Of a stretch of 64,000 nucleotides of DNA, positions 54,451 to 63,231 are shown in pieces. The DNA is from Mycobacterium yunnanensis (GTDB lineage Bacteria; Actinomycetota; Actinomycetes; Mycobacteriales; Mycobacteriaceae), in the NCBI RefSeq assembly GCF_025823185.1, contig NZ_JACKVK010000001.1, positions 124,001 through 188,000 on the forward strand, read 5' to 3'. The translations under genes and the position numbers were made by a program. Within the stretch, counting starts at the first letter, position 1, and every line of letters starts with the position of its first letter. The notes beneath the pieces are model-generated. The model searched no databases. It was not told the DNA's origin and worked only from the letters and a program-made list of their open reading frames with translations.

Positions 54451-55227
54451 GTGGCCAAACGCCTGGACCTCAAAGACGTCAACATCTACTACGGGTCGTT
54501 CCACGCCGTGGCCGACGTGGCGCTGTCGGTGCAGCCGCGCAGTGTGACGGCATTCATCGGGCCGTCGGGCTGTGGCAAGTCGACGGTGCTGCGCACCCTG
54601 AACCGCATGCACGAGGTGATCCCCGGCGCGCGCGTCGAAGGCTCGGTGCTGCTCGACGGCGAGGACATCTACGGCGCGGGCGTCGACCCCGTCGGGGTGC
54701 GCAAGACCATCGGCATGGTGTTTCAGCGGCCAAACCCGTTCCCCACCATGTCGATTCGCGACAACGTCGTGGCTGGGCTGAAGCTGCAGGGCCGTCACAG
54801 CAAGAAGGCGCTCGACGAGGTCGCCGAGCAGTCCCTCAAGGGCGCCAACCTGTGGAACGAGGTCAAGGACCGGCTGGACAAGCCCGGCGGCGGGCTCTCG
54901 GGCGGGCAGCAGCAGCGACTCTGCATCGCCCGGGCAATCGCCGTGCAGCCCGACGTACTGCTCATGGACGAGCCGTGCTCGGCGCTCGACCCGATCTCGA
55001 CGCTGGCCATCGAGGATCTCATCTCCGAGCTCAAGCAGGACTTCACGATCGTGATCGTCACGCACAACATGCAGCAGGCCGCCCGAGTCAGCGATCAGAC
55101 CGCGTTCTTCAATCTCGAGGCGACGGGCAAGCCCGGCAAACTGATCGAGATCGACGACACGGAGAAGATCTTCTCCAACCCCACGCAGAAGGCGACCGAG
55201 GACTACATCTCGGGCCGCTTCGGCTAG
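54451..55227 (+). CDS. pstB: phosphate ABC transporter ATPase PstB (PhoT)
   Basis: A 258-residue ABC ATPase. Walker [11 protein letters not shown]-loop FQRPNPFP, signature [14 protein letters not shown], Walker [13 protein letters not shown] and switch His in [11 protein letters not shown] 54451 follows AGGAG. It drives phosphate uptake. The M. tuberculosis counterpart is phoT (Rv0820). Unlike enteric operons, phoU is not next but 1.6 kb away on the other strand. Confidence 0.96.
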   Translation: MAKRLDLKDVNIYYGSFHAVADVALSVQPRSVTAFIGPSGCGKSTVLRTLNRMHEVIPGARVEGSVLLDGEDIYGAGVDPVGVRKTIGMVFQRPNPFPTMSIRDNVVAGLKLQGRHSKKALDEVAEQSLKGANLWNEVKDRLDKPGGGLSGGQQQRLCIARAIAVQPDVLLMDEPCSALDPISTLAIEDLISELKQDFTIVIVTHNMQQAARVSDQTAFFNLEATGKPGKLIEIDDTEKIFSNPTQKATEDYISGRFG

Positions 55228-55234
55228 TCGCGTT

Positions 55235-56209
55235 TCAGGGCACCAGGACGACGCGGGTGCCCGACGGTTCCTTGGCCGTCCACAGACGTTCGACGTCGGC
55301 CAGCGGCTTGGGTTGAACCTCGAGGTGTAGGTCACCGGCGGCGACCATGTCGAACAGCTTCGGAAGTGCCTCGGACCGGATGTGGGCGAGCACCTCTGGT
55401 GGCGCACTTCCGAGGCCGACGCCACTGAGGATGATGCCTGCGCTGCGCAGGATGCCTGCCGGCAGGGTGATGTCCAGTCCGGTGATCGACCCGATCTGCA
55501 CGAACCGTGTCTCGTAGTAGGGCGCGGAGAGCTCGCTGGCGCCGAGCGCGGCGAGCACCTGCTCTGCCGTCTTGCCCCACAGGTAGTCCAGGACCGCGTC
55601 GAAGGGCCGCTCTGCGTGCAGGGTGGCCGCCCGGGCGCGTAGGTCCTCCTCGCCGAGAGCGATGACGTCGTCGGCGCCGACGGTGCGCAACCACTCCAGC
55701 CGGGCGGTGTCGCGGCCCGCGACGACCACCCGACCGGCGCCAAACGCCGACTTGGCCAGCTGGACTGCCGTCGACCCGGTGACGCCGGTGGCGCCGAGCA
55801 CCAAGACGTGGGCACCCGGCTTGATCGCGGCCGCGTGCTGAAGCGACATCCACGCCGAGACGCCCGGATTGGGGATGGCGGCTGCGGTGACGGAGTCGAC
55901 GTGGTCGGGCACCACCACGGCGCCCTGCGGGTCGACGAGGGTGCGTTCGGCCATCATCCCGTAGGGCTTGAGCGCGCCGGTGTAGACGCGGGTGCCGTCC
56001 TCGAGACGGGCGACGCCGTCCACGCCCGGGATGGCGGGTAGCTGAATTTGCTTGCTGGCGTAGTGCTTTCCGGACATCAGGCCCTTGGTGAGGTTGGTCA
56101 GCGCCGACGCCTCGACCGTCGCGACGACGCCGCCGCCGGTGACGTCGGGCTCGGGCTGGTCGGCGTACACCGGCGCCGCACCCCACTCGTGGACCACTGC
56201 TGCCTTCAT
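55235..56209 (-). CDS. zinc-type alcohol dehydrogenase-like / quinone oxidoreductase
   Basis: A 324-residue medium-chain dehydrogenase of the quinone oxidoreductase branch. The cofactor motif is VLVLGATGVTGSTAV. No structural zinc cysteines are present. It begins MKAAVVHEWGAAPVY at ATG 56209, with AAGGAG before it. It diverges from a MarR regulator; two operator-like palindromes lie in the gap. The regulator is its likely controller. NADPH-dependent reduction of quinones or enones is expected. Confidence 0.87.
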   Translation of the reverse strand: MKAAVVHEWGAAPVYADQPEPDVTGGGVVATVEASALTNLTKGLMSGKHYASKQIQLPAIPGVDGVARLEDGTRVYTGALKPYGMMAERTLVDPQGAVVVPDHVDSVTAAAIPNPGVSAWMSLQHAAAIKPGAHVLVLGATGVTGSTAVQLAKSAFGAGRVVVAGRDTARLEWLRTVGADDVIALGEEDLRARAATLHAERPFDAVLDYLWGKTAEQVLAALGASELSAPYYETRFVQIGSITGLDITLPAGILRSAGIILSGVGLGSAPPEVLAHIRSEALPKLFDMVAAGDLHLEVQPKPLADVERLWTAKEPSGTRVVLVP

Positions 56210-56236
56210 CACGGCTCCTTCGTTTCCCCCGATATG

Positions 56237-56250
56237 GTTTCTATGGAAAC
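56237..56250. promoter_or_regulatory. MarR operator candidate 1
   Basis: GTTTCTATGGAAAC is a perfect 5-bp inverted repeat around four bases. It lies in the gap between the divergent quinone oxidoreductase and MarR genes. A similar GGTTTC...GAAAACC repeat occurs at the MarR start. Confidence 0.5.
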
Positions 56251-56280
56251 AATGTACGACGCCGCCCACCCGATGGCAAG

Positions 56281-56808
56281 ATGGTTTCCGTGAAAACCAA
56301 GTCCGCACTGGTCGAGGAAGTCGTCGGACTGCTCGCCGCGGTGGGGGACAAGTTCGACGTCGAGATGACCGGCGGCGAGGACGACGACGCCGAACGCGAC
56401 TTCATGGCCCGCCTGTGCCCGCCCCGGTTGAGCGCGGCGGTTCGCGGCCTACCGACGTTGTCGTTGCATCTTCTCGCCGCGATCGCCGACGGGCCCGTCA
56501 GCGTCGTCGGCCTGGCGGCCCGCTCCGGGCAACTGAAGGGGACGGTGTCCAAGCACGTCCAACGACTGGTCGACGCTCATCTCGTCACCCGCAGGCCCAT
56601 CCCCGGCAACCGCAAGGAGGTCGAATTGGTGCTGACGCGCGACGGGGAACACGTCGCCGAGGCGCATCGGCGCCTGCACGACGAGATGGACCACGGCCGC
56701 CAGGACTTCCTCGCCGCCTACGGCAACGCCGAACTCCACGTACTGGCTAAGGTGCTGCGGGACTTGCTGGCGGCCACCAAGGTGGGGGTTCGCATCACCC
56801 GTCAGTGA
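56281..56808 (+). CDS. MarR family transcriptional regulator
   Basis: A 175-residue winged-helix MarR regulator. The HTH is around [25 protein letters not shown] and the wing has [13 protein letters not shown]. An acidic N-terminal stretch ([10 protein letters not shown]) precedes it. ATG 56281 overlaps an operator-like GGTTTC-CGT-GAAAACC, which would allow self-repression. It diverges from the quinone oxidoreductase. Confidence 0.85.
   Translation: MVSVKTKSALVEEVVGLLAAVGDKFDVEMTGGEDDDAERDFMARLCPPRLSAAVRGLPTLSLHLLAAIADGPVSVVGLAARSGQLKGTVSKHVQRLVDAHLVTRRPIPGNRKEVELVLTRDGEHVAEAHRRLHDEMDHGRQDFLAAYGNAELHVLAKVLRDLLAATKVGVRITRQ
56283..56298. promoter_or_regulatory. MarR operator candidate 2 at the MarR start codon
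   Basis: GGTTTCCGTGAAAACC is an imperfect palindrome matching candidate 1 in its GTTTC/GAAA half-sites. It overlaps the first codons of the MarR gene, a normal place for autoregulation. Confidence 0.45.
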
Positions 56809-57470
56809 GGCGCGGGGACCACTTCCTCGTCGGGGAAGCGGCCGGTCACCTGGAAGATCACGCGACGGGCGACCTCGACCGCATGGTCGGCGAAACGCTC
56901 GTAGAACCGGCTCAGCAGGGTCACGTCGACCGCGGCGACCACGCCGTGGCGCCACTCGCGATCCATCAGCACGGAGAACAGGTGACGGTGGAGGTCGTCC
57001 ATCGCGTCGTCCTCTTCGCGGATGCGGGCAGCCTTTTGCGGGTCCCGGCTGACCAGCACCTCCTGGGCGCTGTTGCCGAGTTCGACTGCAAGACGGCCCA
57101 TTTCGGCGAAGTAACCGTTGACTTCCTCCGGCAGGACGTGCTGGGGATGGCGACGCCGGGCGATCTTCGCGACGTGCAGTGCCAGCGCTCCCATCCGGTC
57201 GACGTCGGCCACGATCTGAATCGAGCTGACGATCGCGCGGAGATCGCCCGCCACGGGGGCCTGCAACGCCAGGAGGACGAAGGCCGCCTCTTCGGCGCGC
57301 GCACTCATCGCGGCGATCTGTTCGTGATCGGTGATGACCTGCTCGGCGAGGACGAGATCGGCCTGGAGCAAGGACTGGGTGGCACGCTCCATGGCCACAC
57401 CGGCAAGGCCGCACATCTCACCGAGCTGGTCGGTCAACGAGGCCAGTTGCTCGTGGTAGGCGGTACGCAT
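56802..57470 (-). CDS. phoU: phosphate transport system regulator PhoU (PhoY)
   Basis: A 222-residue PhoU made of two three-helix bundles. The metal-type acidic motifs are E-x-x-x-D in the helices around VADVDRMG and [16 protein letters not shown]. It links Pst transport to the SenX3-RegX3 two-component system; the M. tuberculosis copy PhoY2 also affects persistence. ATG 57470. Upstream lies a PHO-box-like repeat. Confidence 0.94.
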   Translation of the reverse strand: MRTAYHEQLASLTDQLGEMCGLAGVAMERATQSLLQADLVLAEQVITDHEQIAAMSARAEEAAFVLLALQAPVAGDLRAIVSSIQIVADVDRMGALALHVAKIARRRHPQHVLPEEVNGYFAEMGRLAVELGNSAQEVLVSRDPQKAARIREEDDAMDDLHRHLFSVLMDREWRHGVVAAVDVTLLSRFYERFADHAVEVARRVIFQVTGRFPDEEVVPAPH

Positions 57471-57515
57471 GTACCAAGCCTACGGGTAGGTCGACGCCGT
57501 CGTCACGACCTCACG

Positions 57516-57533
57516 GGTGAACGAAAGGTGAAT
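57516..57533 (-). promoter_or_regulatory. PHO box (direct repeat) before phoU
   Basis: On the minus strand this reads ATTCACCTTTCGTTCACC: two TTCACC units with an 11-base period, as in the repeat before pstS (51193). It is about 45 bases upstream of phoU, so RegX3 probably controls phoU too. Confidence 0.55.
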
Positions 57534-57563
57534 GCCACCTGCCGCAATGCCCGTTCGACCGCG

Positions 57564-59594
57564 TCACTCGCAGGTGGTGTCCGCGGCATTGGTGACGGTC
57601 AGGTCCTCGGGGAGATGGGATTTCTCGGCGCTGCGATCGTGCACGACGTGGACCTGGACCGAGGACCCGCTCGGGGACGGCGCGTTGACGGCGTTGAAGT
57701 CCGAACCGAGCACCACTCGGACCACGTTGCCCATGCCGGAGACCCGCTCGATCGGGGGGATCGCGGGGGAGGCGAACGACGAGGCGACGGTCGCGGCGGC
57801 CTGCTCGTTGCCCGAGGAGAAGAACACCGTCGTGGAGTCCAGGGGGCCGGGGTAGTCGTCGGGGGTGTCGACGTTGAACCCGTGCTGCTGCAGGTCGCTC
57901 GCGGCGGTGGACGCGAGGCCGTCCTCCCCGGTCGAGTTGGACACGCGCACGGTGATGTCGCCGGGGCTGGTGGTGACGGCGTCGACGAGTTCGCCGGTGT
58001 TGTCCGCCACCGGCGGCGGTGGCACGACGGCCTCGGGCTTGTCGGCCAGCGTGGGTCCGACGGTCTTCTCCTCCGGAAGTGGATCGTCGTTGATGATCGC
58101 GTCGAAGAGGCTGCGCATGTCGTCGGTGCGGGGCACCTCGTTGCCGTACTCGTCGGCATAGCCGACCGTCGGCACCGTGACGAACGTGATGCGTCCGACG
58201 TTGACGCCCTGCACGGACTGACCGAGGTCGACGAGGTCCTTGGTCTGGATGTTGTCGACGTAGCTGTCGTTGATGAACAGGTTCACCACGTTGTTGAGCT
58301 TGCTGAGCGAGAAGAACGTGTCCTTGGAGATCAGCGAACGCAGCAGCGACGACAGGAACAGCTGTTGGCGCTTGATGCGGCCGTAGTCGCCGTTGGTCTC
58401 GGTGGTCACTTGCCGCGCGCGGACGTACTGCAGCGCGGTGTGCCCGTCGACGATCTGTCGGCCGGCATTGGGCAAGACCGTCCCCAGCTCGTAGTCCTCG
58501 AGCGGCGTGGTGGAACAGACCTCGACGCCGCCGAGTGCGTCGACCATCTTGGAGAAGCCGGCGAAGTCGACGGCCATGAACCGATTCACCGACAGACCTG
58601 AAAGCTTCTGGATGACCTTCACGAGGCACTTCGGGCCGCCGACCGCGTAGGCCGAATTCAACTTGGTCTCGGTGTAGACCTTGTCCATGCCGTAGACGGG
58701 GGAATCCGGGTCGGTGGCCGGACCGTAGGTGCTGGTCGTGGGGTCCCAGTGCTCGCACTGCATGGGAGTGATGGACAAATCGCGCGGGAACGACACGGCG
58801 ACAACGCGTTTGCGATTGGCCGGGATGTTGACCAGCATGATCGTGTCCGACCGGGCGCCGGCTGCGTCGTCGGTGGTGCCCGCACCCATGTCGCTGTTCT
58901 GCCCGAGGCGACTGTCGGTGCCGACGATGAGGAAGTTCTCGTCGCCGAACTGCGCGCCGGGGTCGACGATGTCGCGGGAGTTCGGGTCGAGCGCGGCCAC
59001 CTTGTTGAGGCTTTTGTCCTTGGACGCCTGCCACTGCCAGGCGGCGCCGGTCAGCGCCAACGCGAGGACCGCGATGAGCGCCGCGGCGACCCTGCCCATC
59101 ACCATCGCCGTGTGGCGACCGCGGTGCGAGGACGTCGTGACGGGGGTCGGGGTGACGCCGTCGATCCGCTCCGGTGTCGCGGGTTCCCTGGCCAGGCCCG
59201 TCAGGTCGGGCAATTCGGAGGCGTGGGCCGGGACGACGGGAATGACGGTGGTGTCGTCTCCGGGGACGGCGTCGGGGGCGTCGTCGTAGGCCACGTCGTC
59301 GTCGTGGCCGGACTGTTCGTCGGCCTCGGACTCGGCGTCGACTTCTGGTTCGGGCGCGGGCTCGGGGTGCGTGCCGGTGATCTTGGCGATCAGGTCGGCG
59401 ACGGTGACGCCGTCGGTGTGGTTGCCTGCCGGCGCGTCGGATGGGGTCTGGGAACGCTCCCACGGCGCGGCGCCTGGCGCCGGCCGCGTCGATCGGGTAA
59501 TCCAGTCGTTGACGCGTTTCTCGTCACCGGACGAGGCGTCGTCGGGTCCGCTCCGTTGCCGACGACCGGGAGCGGCGTTGTCGCCGTCACTCAT
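57564..59594 (-). CDS. LytR-CpsA-Psr (LCP) family protein
   Basis: A 676-residue membrane protein of the LCP family, which joins arabinogalactan-type polymers to peptidoglycan. About 155 residues of acidic, Pro/Ala-rich cytoplasmic sequence come first, then a single helix (VMGRVAAALIAVLALALTG). The LCP domain follows with FLIVGTDSRL, VSFPRDL and LQYVRARQ (Arg/Asp polyprenyl-phosphate residues). The C-terminal ~110 residues are a LytR_C domain. ATG 59594. It corresponds to Rv0822c. Whether it has real ligase activity is not known. Confidence 0.88.
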   Translation of the reverse strand: MSDGDNAAPGRRQRSGPDDASSGDEKRVNDWITRSTRPAPGAAPWERSQTPSDAPAGNHTDGVTVADLIAKITGTHPEPAPEPEVDAESEADEQSGHDDDVAYDDAPDAVPGDDTTVIPVVPAHASELPDLTGLAREPATPERIDGVTPTPVTTSSHRGRHTAMVMGRVAAALIAVLALALTGAAWQWQASKDKSLNKVAALDPNSRDIVDPGAQFGDENFLIVGTDSRLGQNSDMGAGTTDDAAGARSDTIMLVNIPANRKRVVAVSFPRDLSITPMQCEHWDPTTSTYGPATDPDSPVYGMDKVYTETKLNSAYAVGGPKCLVKVIQKLSGLSVNRFMAVDFAGFSKMVDALGGVEVCSTTPLEDYELGTVLPNAGRQIVDGHTALQYVRARQVTTETNGDYGRIKRQQLFLSSLLRSLISKDTFFSLSKLNNVVNLFINDSYVDNIQTKDLVDLGQSVQGVNVGRITFVTVPTVGYADEYGNEVPRTDDMRSLFDAIINDDPLPEEKTVGPTLADKPEAVVPPPPVADNTGELVDAVTTSPGDITVRVSNSTGEDGLASTAASDLQQHGFNVDTPDDYPGPLDSTTVFFSSGNEQAAATVASSFASPAIPPIERVSGMGNVVRVVLGSDFNAVNAPSPSGSSVQVHVVHDRSAEKSHLPEDLTVTNAADTTCE

Positions 59595-59809
59595 GTCCTG
59601 TCGGCCTCCGACCGTGTGTATCGGTGCGTTCGTGCGCACCGATCGAACTCGTCTGCTTCTAGTCTTCTAGCAGCACGACAGGGGCTTGGCCACTCGAAGC
59701 CAGTCGGAACCCGTCATGGTGGTTTCCCATCGTACTGAGACAACCCGATGTCGAGCCAGTCCGAGACGGTGTCGGTGGCGTCTCGAAGACGTCTCGCACG
59801 GGCGTCGGT

Positions 59810-60988
59810 TCAGCCCCCGGAGTGCATAACGTCGGCCCCCGAGGGCACCGTGCAGTCATCCGGGTCGCCGAGCCAGCCCTCGGGTAGGGACACCGATCCC
59901 GGGGAACCTTGTCGTCCGCGCGGACCCTCGGCAGCAGGCGGAAACGGCACGTCGGGATCCAGCTGGCCGAGCAGTTCGTCGAGCTCGTCGAGCGTCTTGA
60001 CCAACGCCAGCGCACGGCGCAGATCGGCGCCGGCGGGGAACCCGTGCAGGTACCAGGCGACGTGCTTGCGGATGTCGCGCATGCCCTTGTCCTCGCCGAA
60101 GTGCGCAGCGAGGAGCTGCCCGTGACGACGGGCGATGTCGGCGACCTCGCCGAGGGTGGGCGGCACCGGGGCCTCGACGCCGTTGAACGCCGCCGACAGC
60201 TCGGCGAACAGCCACGGCCGACCAAGGCAGCCGCGGCCGATGACGACTCCGTCGCACCCGGTCTCGGCCATCATCTTCAGGGCGTCGTCGGCGACGAAGA
60301 TGTCGCCGTTGCCCAGCACGGGGATGTCGGTGACGTGTTGCTTGAGCTCGGCGATCTGGTTCCAGTCGGCCGTGCCGGAGTAGCGCTGTGCCGCGGTGCG
60401 GGCGTGCAGTGCAACCGCCGCCGCGCCCTCGGCGGCGGCAATGCGGCCGGCGTCGAGGTGGGTGTGGTGGTCGTCGTCGATGCCGATGCGGAATTTCACG
60501 GTGACCGGGATCCTGGTGCCGGCCGTGGCGCGTACCGCAGCGGCCACGATCTGGCCGAACAGCTTGCGCTTGTAGGGCAGCGCCGCACCGCCCCCGCGAC
60601 GGGTGACCTTGGGGACCGGGCAGCCGAAGTTCATGTCGATGTGATCGGCCATGTCCTCGTCGACGATCATCTTCGCCGCGGCGTAGGTGGTGGCTGGGTC
60701 GACGGTGTAGAGCTGCAGCGACCGCGGCGACTCCTCGGGACCGAACGTCGTCATGTGCAGCGTGCTCTCGTTGCGTTCGACGAGCGCACGAGCCGTGACC
60801 ATCTCGCAGACGTACAGGCCGCTGACGGTGCCCGCTCTGGCCAGCTCGAGCTCGCGGCACAGGGTGCGGAACGCCACGTTGGTGACCCCGGCCATGGGCG
60901 CGAGGACGACGGGGCTGCGCAACGCGATCGGCCCGATCTTGATCCCGGGGCCGGGAACGGATCGGGCCGATACGGGTGCGTCGGTCAG
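59810..60988 (-). CDS. dusB: tRNA-dihydrouridine synthase
   Basis: An FMN enzyme that reduces uridines in tRNA. LAPMAGVTNVAFR, MNFGCPVPKVTRRG (catalytic Cys) and VIGRGCLGRPW are the family signatures. The canonical N-terminal strand IKIGPIALRSPVV lies upstream of the first TTG (60922) and has no ATG, GTG or TTG before it. The best solution is a CTG at 60988 overlapping the desA1 stop as CTGA; the shorter 371-residue TTG form would lack the first strand. It matches Rv0823c. The C-terminus (residues after ~330) is a Gly/Pro-rich tail. Confidence 0.8.
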   Translation of the reverse strand: MTDAPVSARSVPGPGIKIGPIALRSPVVLAPMAGVTNVAFRTLCRELELARAGTVSGLYVCEMVTARALVERNESTLHMTTFGPEESPRSLQLYTVDPATTYAAAKMIVDEDMADHIDMNFGCPVPKVTRRGGGAALPYKRKLFGQIVAAAVRATAGTRIPVTVKFRIGIDDDHHTHLDAGRIAAAEGAAAVALHARTAAQRYSGTADWNQIAELKQHVTDIPVLGNGDIFVADDALKMMAETGCDGVVIGRGCLGRPWLFAELSAAFNGVEAPVPPTLGEVADIARRHGQLLAAHFGEDKGMRDIRKHVAWYLHGFPAGADLRRALALVKTLDELDELLGQLDPDVPFPPAAEGPRGRQGSPGSVSLPEGWLGDPDDCTVPSGADVMHSGG

Positions 60989-61986
60989 GACGCTGATGAC
61001 GTCACCAACAAGTTCTTCATTTCCTTCTTCTCCGCCATCTTGCGCTCGCGCTCGAGCCGGCGCTCCTTGGCGACCTCGAACTTCTGGCAGGTCTCCTCGA
61101 GTTCGTCGACGAGCTTGCCGAGGTCGTCGCGCATCTCGGCGGCCTCGCCGGTGAAGTCCTCACGCTCGAAGATGCGCCACTTCTTGAGCACGGGCATCAC
61201 GACGTCGTCGAGGTGGATGCGCGGGTCGTAGACGCCGCCGACGGCGATGACGACGGCCTTGCGGCGGAACTCGGGAACGGTGTAACCGGGCATCTTGAAA
61301 TTGCGCAGCACCCGGTGCAGCGACTTCATCGCCTGGTTGGGCGCGAAGTCCAGACCGGCCGCGCTGACGTCGCGGTAGAAGATCATGTGCAGGTTCTCGT
61401 CGGCCGAAACGCGTTGCAGCAGTTGGTCGGCGACCGTCTCGTTGCACGCCTTGCCGGTGTTGCGGTGCGAGACGCGCGTGGCGAGTTCCTGGAAGGTGAC
61501 GTAGATGACCGAGTCGAAGAGGCTTTCGGCGAACATCTCGCCCTGCGGGCCCTGGCCGGGGCTGAAGCCGCGGGTGACCTGCTCGACGCGCAGCTCCTCG
61601 AGCTCGAGGGGGTCGATGGCGCGAGTGACGACGAGATAGTCGCGCAGCGCGATGCCGTGCCGGTTCTCCTCGGCGGTCCACCGGTTGACCCAGTAACCCC
61701 ACGGGCCGTCCATGCTGAAGTTCATGGCGATCTCGCGGTGGTAGGACGGCAGGTTGTCCTCGGTGAGCAGGTTCTGCAGCATCGAGACCTGCGCGACCTC
61801 GGAGAGCTTGGACTGCTCGGGATCCCAGTCTTGCCCGCCGAGGGCGTAGTAGTTCTTGCCGTCGGACCACGGAATGTAGTCATGCGGGTTCCAGTCCTTG
61901 CGCATGCGCATGTGGCGGTTGATGTTCTGCTCCACCACTGGCTCGAGTTCGTGTAGCAGCTGCAGGTCGGTCAACTCGGTCGACAT
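60985..61986 (-). CDS. desA1: acyl-[acyl-carrier-protein] desaturase DesA1
   Basis: A 333-residue ferritin-like diiron desaturase. Iron-ligand motifs are EENRHG (after residue 105) and DENLH with further Glu in ELAT; these resemble plant stearoyl-ACP desaturases. It acts on acyl-ACP in mycolic-acid precursor synthesis and is essential in M. tuberculosis (Rv0824c). The C-terminus is a long Glu/Lys/Arg coiled helix. A -35/-10 pair with 17-base spacing lies upstream; ATG 61986 has a GGGAGGG ribosome site. Confidence 0.95.
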   Translation of the reverse strand: MSTELTDLQLLHELEPVVEQNINRHMRMRKDWNPHDYIPWSDGKNYYALGGQDWDPEQSKLSEVAQVSMLQNLLTEDNLPSYHREIAMNFSMDGPWGYWVNRWTAEENRHGIALRDYLVVTRAIDPLELEELRVEQVTRGFSPGQGPQGEMFAESLFDSVIYVTFQELATRVSHRNTGKACNETVADQLLQRVSADENLHMIFYRDVSAAGLDFAPNQAMKSLHRVLRNFKMPGYTVPEFRRKAVVIAVGGVYDPRIHLDDVVMPVLKKWRIFEREDFTGEAAEMRDDLGKLVDELEETCQKFEVAKERRLERERKMAEKKEMKNLLVTSSAS

Positions 61987-62023
61987 GAACCCTCCCAGTT
62001 ATCTGTACCCGTTGGTTGCACTC

Positions 62024-62052
62024 AATATATCTGTGTCCCCCGGTGACATCAA
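62024..62052 (-). promoter_or_regulatory. SigA promoter of desA1
   Basis: On the minus strand, -35 TTGATG (62047-62052) and -10 TATATT (62024-62029) are 17 bases apart. The start would be near 62017, giving a 5' leader of about 30 bases with the GGGAGGG ribosome site before the desA1 ATG. Confidence 0.6.
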
Positions 62053-62196
62053 GTTCCTCGACCGCAGTGTCATCACGTCGTTATCAAGACTCACAGGCAA
62101 TCCGGAGGCAAGGGTAGTATTCGCGGCAGAAACATCCCCGCTGGCAAACGACGTATCCGCGACCGCGCGCCCGTTGACGACGAAAGGTCACCTCAC

Positions 62197-62646
62197 GTGA
62201 ACAAGTTCTTGGTTGCCGGAGTCGGTGCATTGGGTTCGGCGGCGGTGGCGTTGAGCCTCGGCGGAGGCATCGCCGGGGCCGACAGCGGCGTCGTCGGGCA
62301 AACCTATGCCGACGCCAAGGCGACTCTCAGTCAGCAGGGCACGTCGGCCGTCGTGACGTCGACCGTTGGGGATCGCAAGGATTGGGACCAGTGCATCGTC
62401 ACCAGTGCGACCCCGGCCTCGGGTATCGACGGGTTCGGCAACCAGGCCAACAAGCAGATGAACGTCAACCTGAACTGCTATGCCAAGTACTCGACCAAGC
62501 TGTGGCCCGGCTTCTCGCTGCAAAGCCCCGAGGGTCAGAAGATCTACCAGGCCGACCTGGCAGCAAAGAAGCAGCGCGAGGCTCAGGAAGCGGCGGCCGC
62601 GCAGCAGTCCGAGGATGATCAGCTGGCCGTCGCGGGCGGCGAGTAA
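62197..62646 (+). CDS. small secreted protein with a PASTA-like fold (paralogue 1)
   Basis: A 149-residue exported protein. The signal peptide ends near ADS (residue ~30). The mature part has GQTYADAKATLSQQG followed by a C...C pair (DQCIV and NLNCYA) that probably forms a disulfide; its beginning resembles a PASTA repeat. The tail is an Ala/Gln/Glu-rich helix. It starts with GTG 62197. The next gene is a paralogue with the same layout. TAGTAT at 62115-62120 may be its -10. Role unknown; conserved mycobacterial exported protein by my reading. Confidence 0.78.
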   Translation: MNKFLVAGVGALGSAAVALSLGGGIAGADSGVVGQTYADAKATLSQQGTSAVVTSTVGDRKDWDQCIVTSATPASGIDGFGNQANKQMNVNLNCYAKYSTKLWPGFSLQSPEGQKIYQADLAAKKQREAQEAAAAQQSEDDQLAVAGGE

Positions 62647-62674
62647 ACCGCTCCGAGGCCCCCGAATTCGACGC

Positions 62675-62694
62675 CTCCCGTCTATTGACGGGAG
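62675..62694 (+). terminator. 8-bp hairpin between the two secreted-protein genes
   Basis: CTCCCGTC-TATT-GACGGGAG is a perfect 8-bp stem with a four-base loop. It lies about 28 bases after the first paralogue's stop. No U-tract follows, so it is a weak terminator or an attenuator between the two genes. Confidence 0.5.
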
Positions 62695-62769
62695 CCGCTG
62701 CGCTGCGGCACATGCGGCTGTAATATCCCGGCGAGCAGGCTGTGACTCCGCGGATAGATAGGGCTAGAA

Positions 62770-63231
62770 GTGAAGAAGCTCATCGTTGTTGGTTCTGGCG
62801 CCATTGGCGCGTTGGCAGTGTCGGCGCTTCTCGGCGGTGGGGTGGCCTCGGCCGATTCCTACGCGGGTCAGAAGTATTCCGATGCGTCGTCCGCCGCGAG
62901 TGATGCGGGCCAGACGGTCGTCGTCGCGGCTCGCACCGGAGACAAGCTCTCCGAGAGCGACTGCATCGTCGACCGGTCGCAGACCGCCCCGTTCGCCAGC
63001 GCCAACGACGGTGCCCACGTGTCCAACACCGTGCAGTTCTACCTGAACTGCAACGGCGGTTACGCCACCGCGACGACGCCCGGTCTGTCGCAGGGCAGCG
63101 AAGAGGGTCGCGCGGCGAAGTCGGCGGCCGACGAAGAAGAGGCCAAGGCCCAGGCCCAGGCGCAGGCCGCGCAGGACGCAACCGACGAATTGGCCGGTGA
63201 CGGCCAGTCGCCCGGCGCTCCCGGCGAGTAA
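62770..63231 (+). CDS. small secreted protein, PASTA-like fold (paralogue 2)
   Basis: A 153-residue exported protein. The signal peptide (IVVGSGAIGALAVSALLGGGVASADS) is cleaved near residue 30. It repeats the layout of the gene before it: GQKYSDASSAASDAGQT, a C...C pair (SDCIV and YLNCNG) and an Ala/Glu/Gln-rich helical tail. GTG 62770. Pairwise it is clearly related but diverged, so the pair arose from an old duplication. Confidence 0.78.
   Translation: MKKLIVVGSGAIGALAVSALLGGGVASADSYAGQKYSDASSAASDAGQTVVVAARTGDKLSESDCIVDRSQTAPFASANDGAHVSNTVQFYLNCNGGYATATTPGLSQGSEEGRAAKSAADEEEAKAQAQAQAAQDATDELAGDGQSPGAPGE

Noticed and set aside
53749..55815. A 688-codon minus-strand frame opposite pstA and pstB
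   Set aside because: Antisense to clear ABC transporter motifs; only its upstream part coincides with residues of the quinone oxidoreductase in a wrong frame.
61987..62196. Search for a riboswitch or structured leader between desA1 and the secreted-protein gene
   Set aside because: Only promoter elements were found; no conserved riboswitch core could be recognised.
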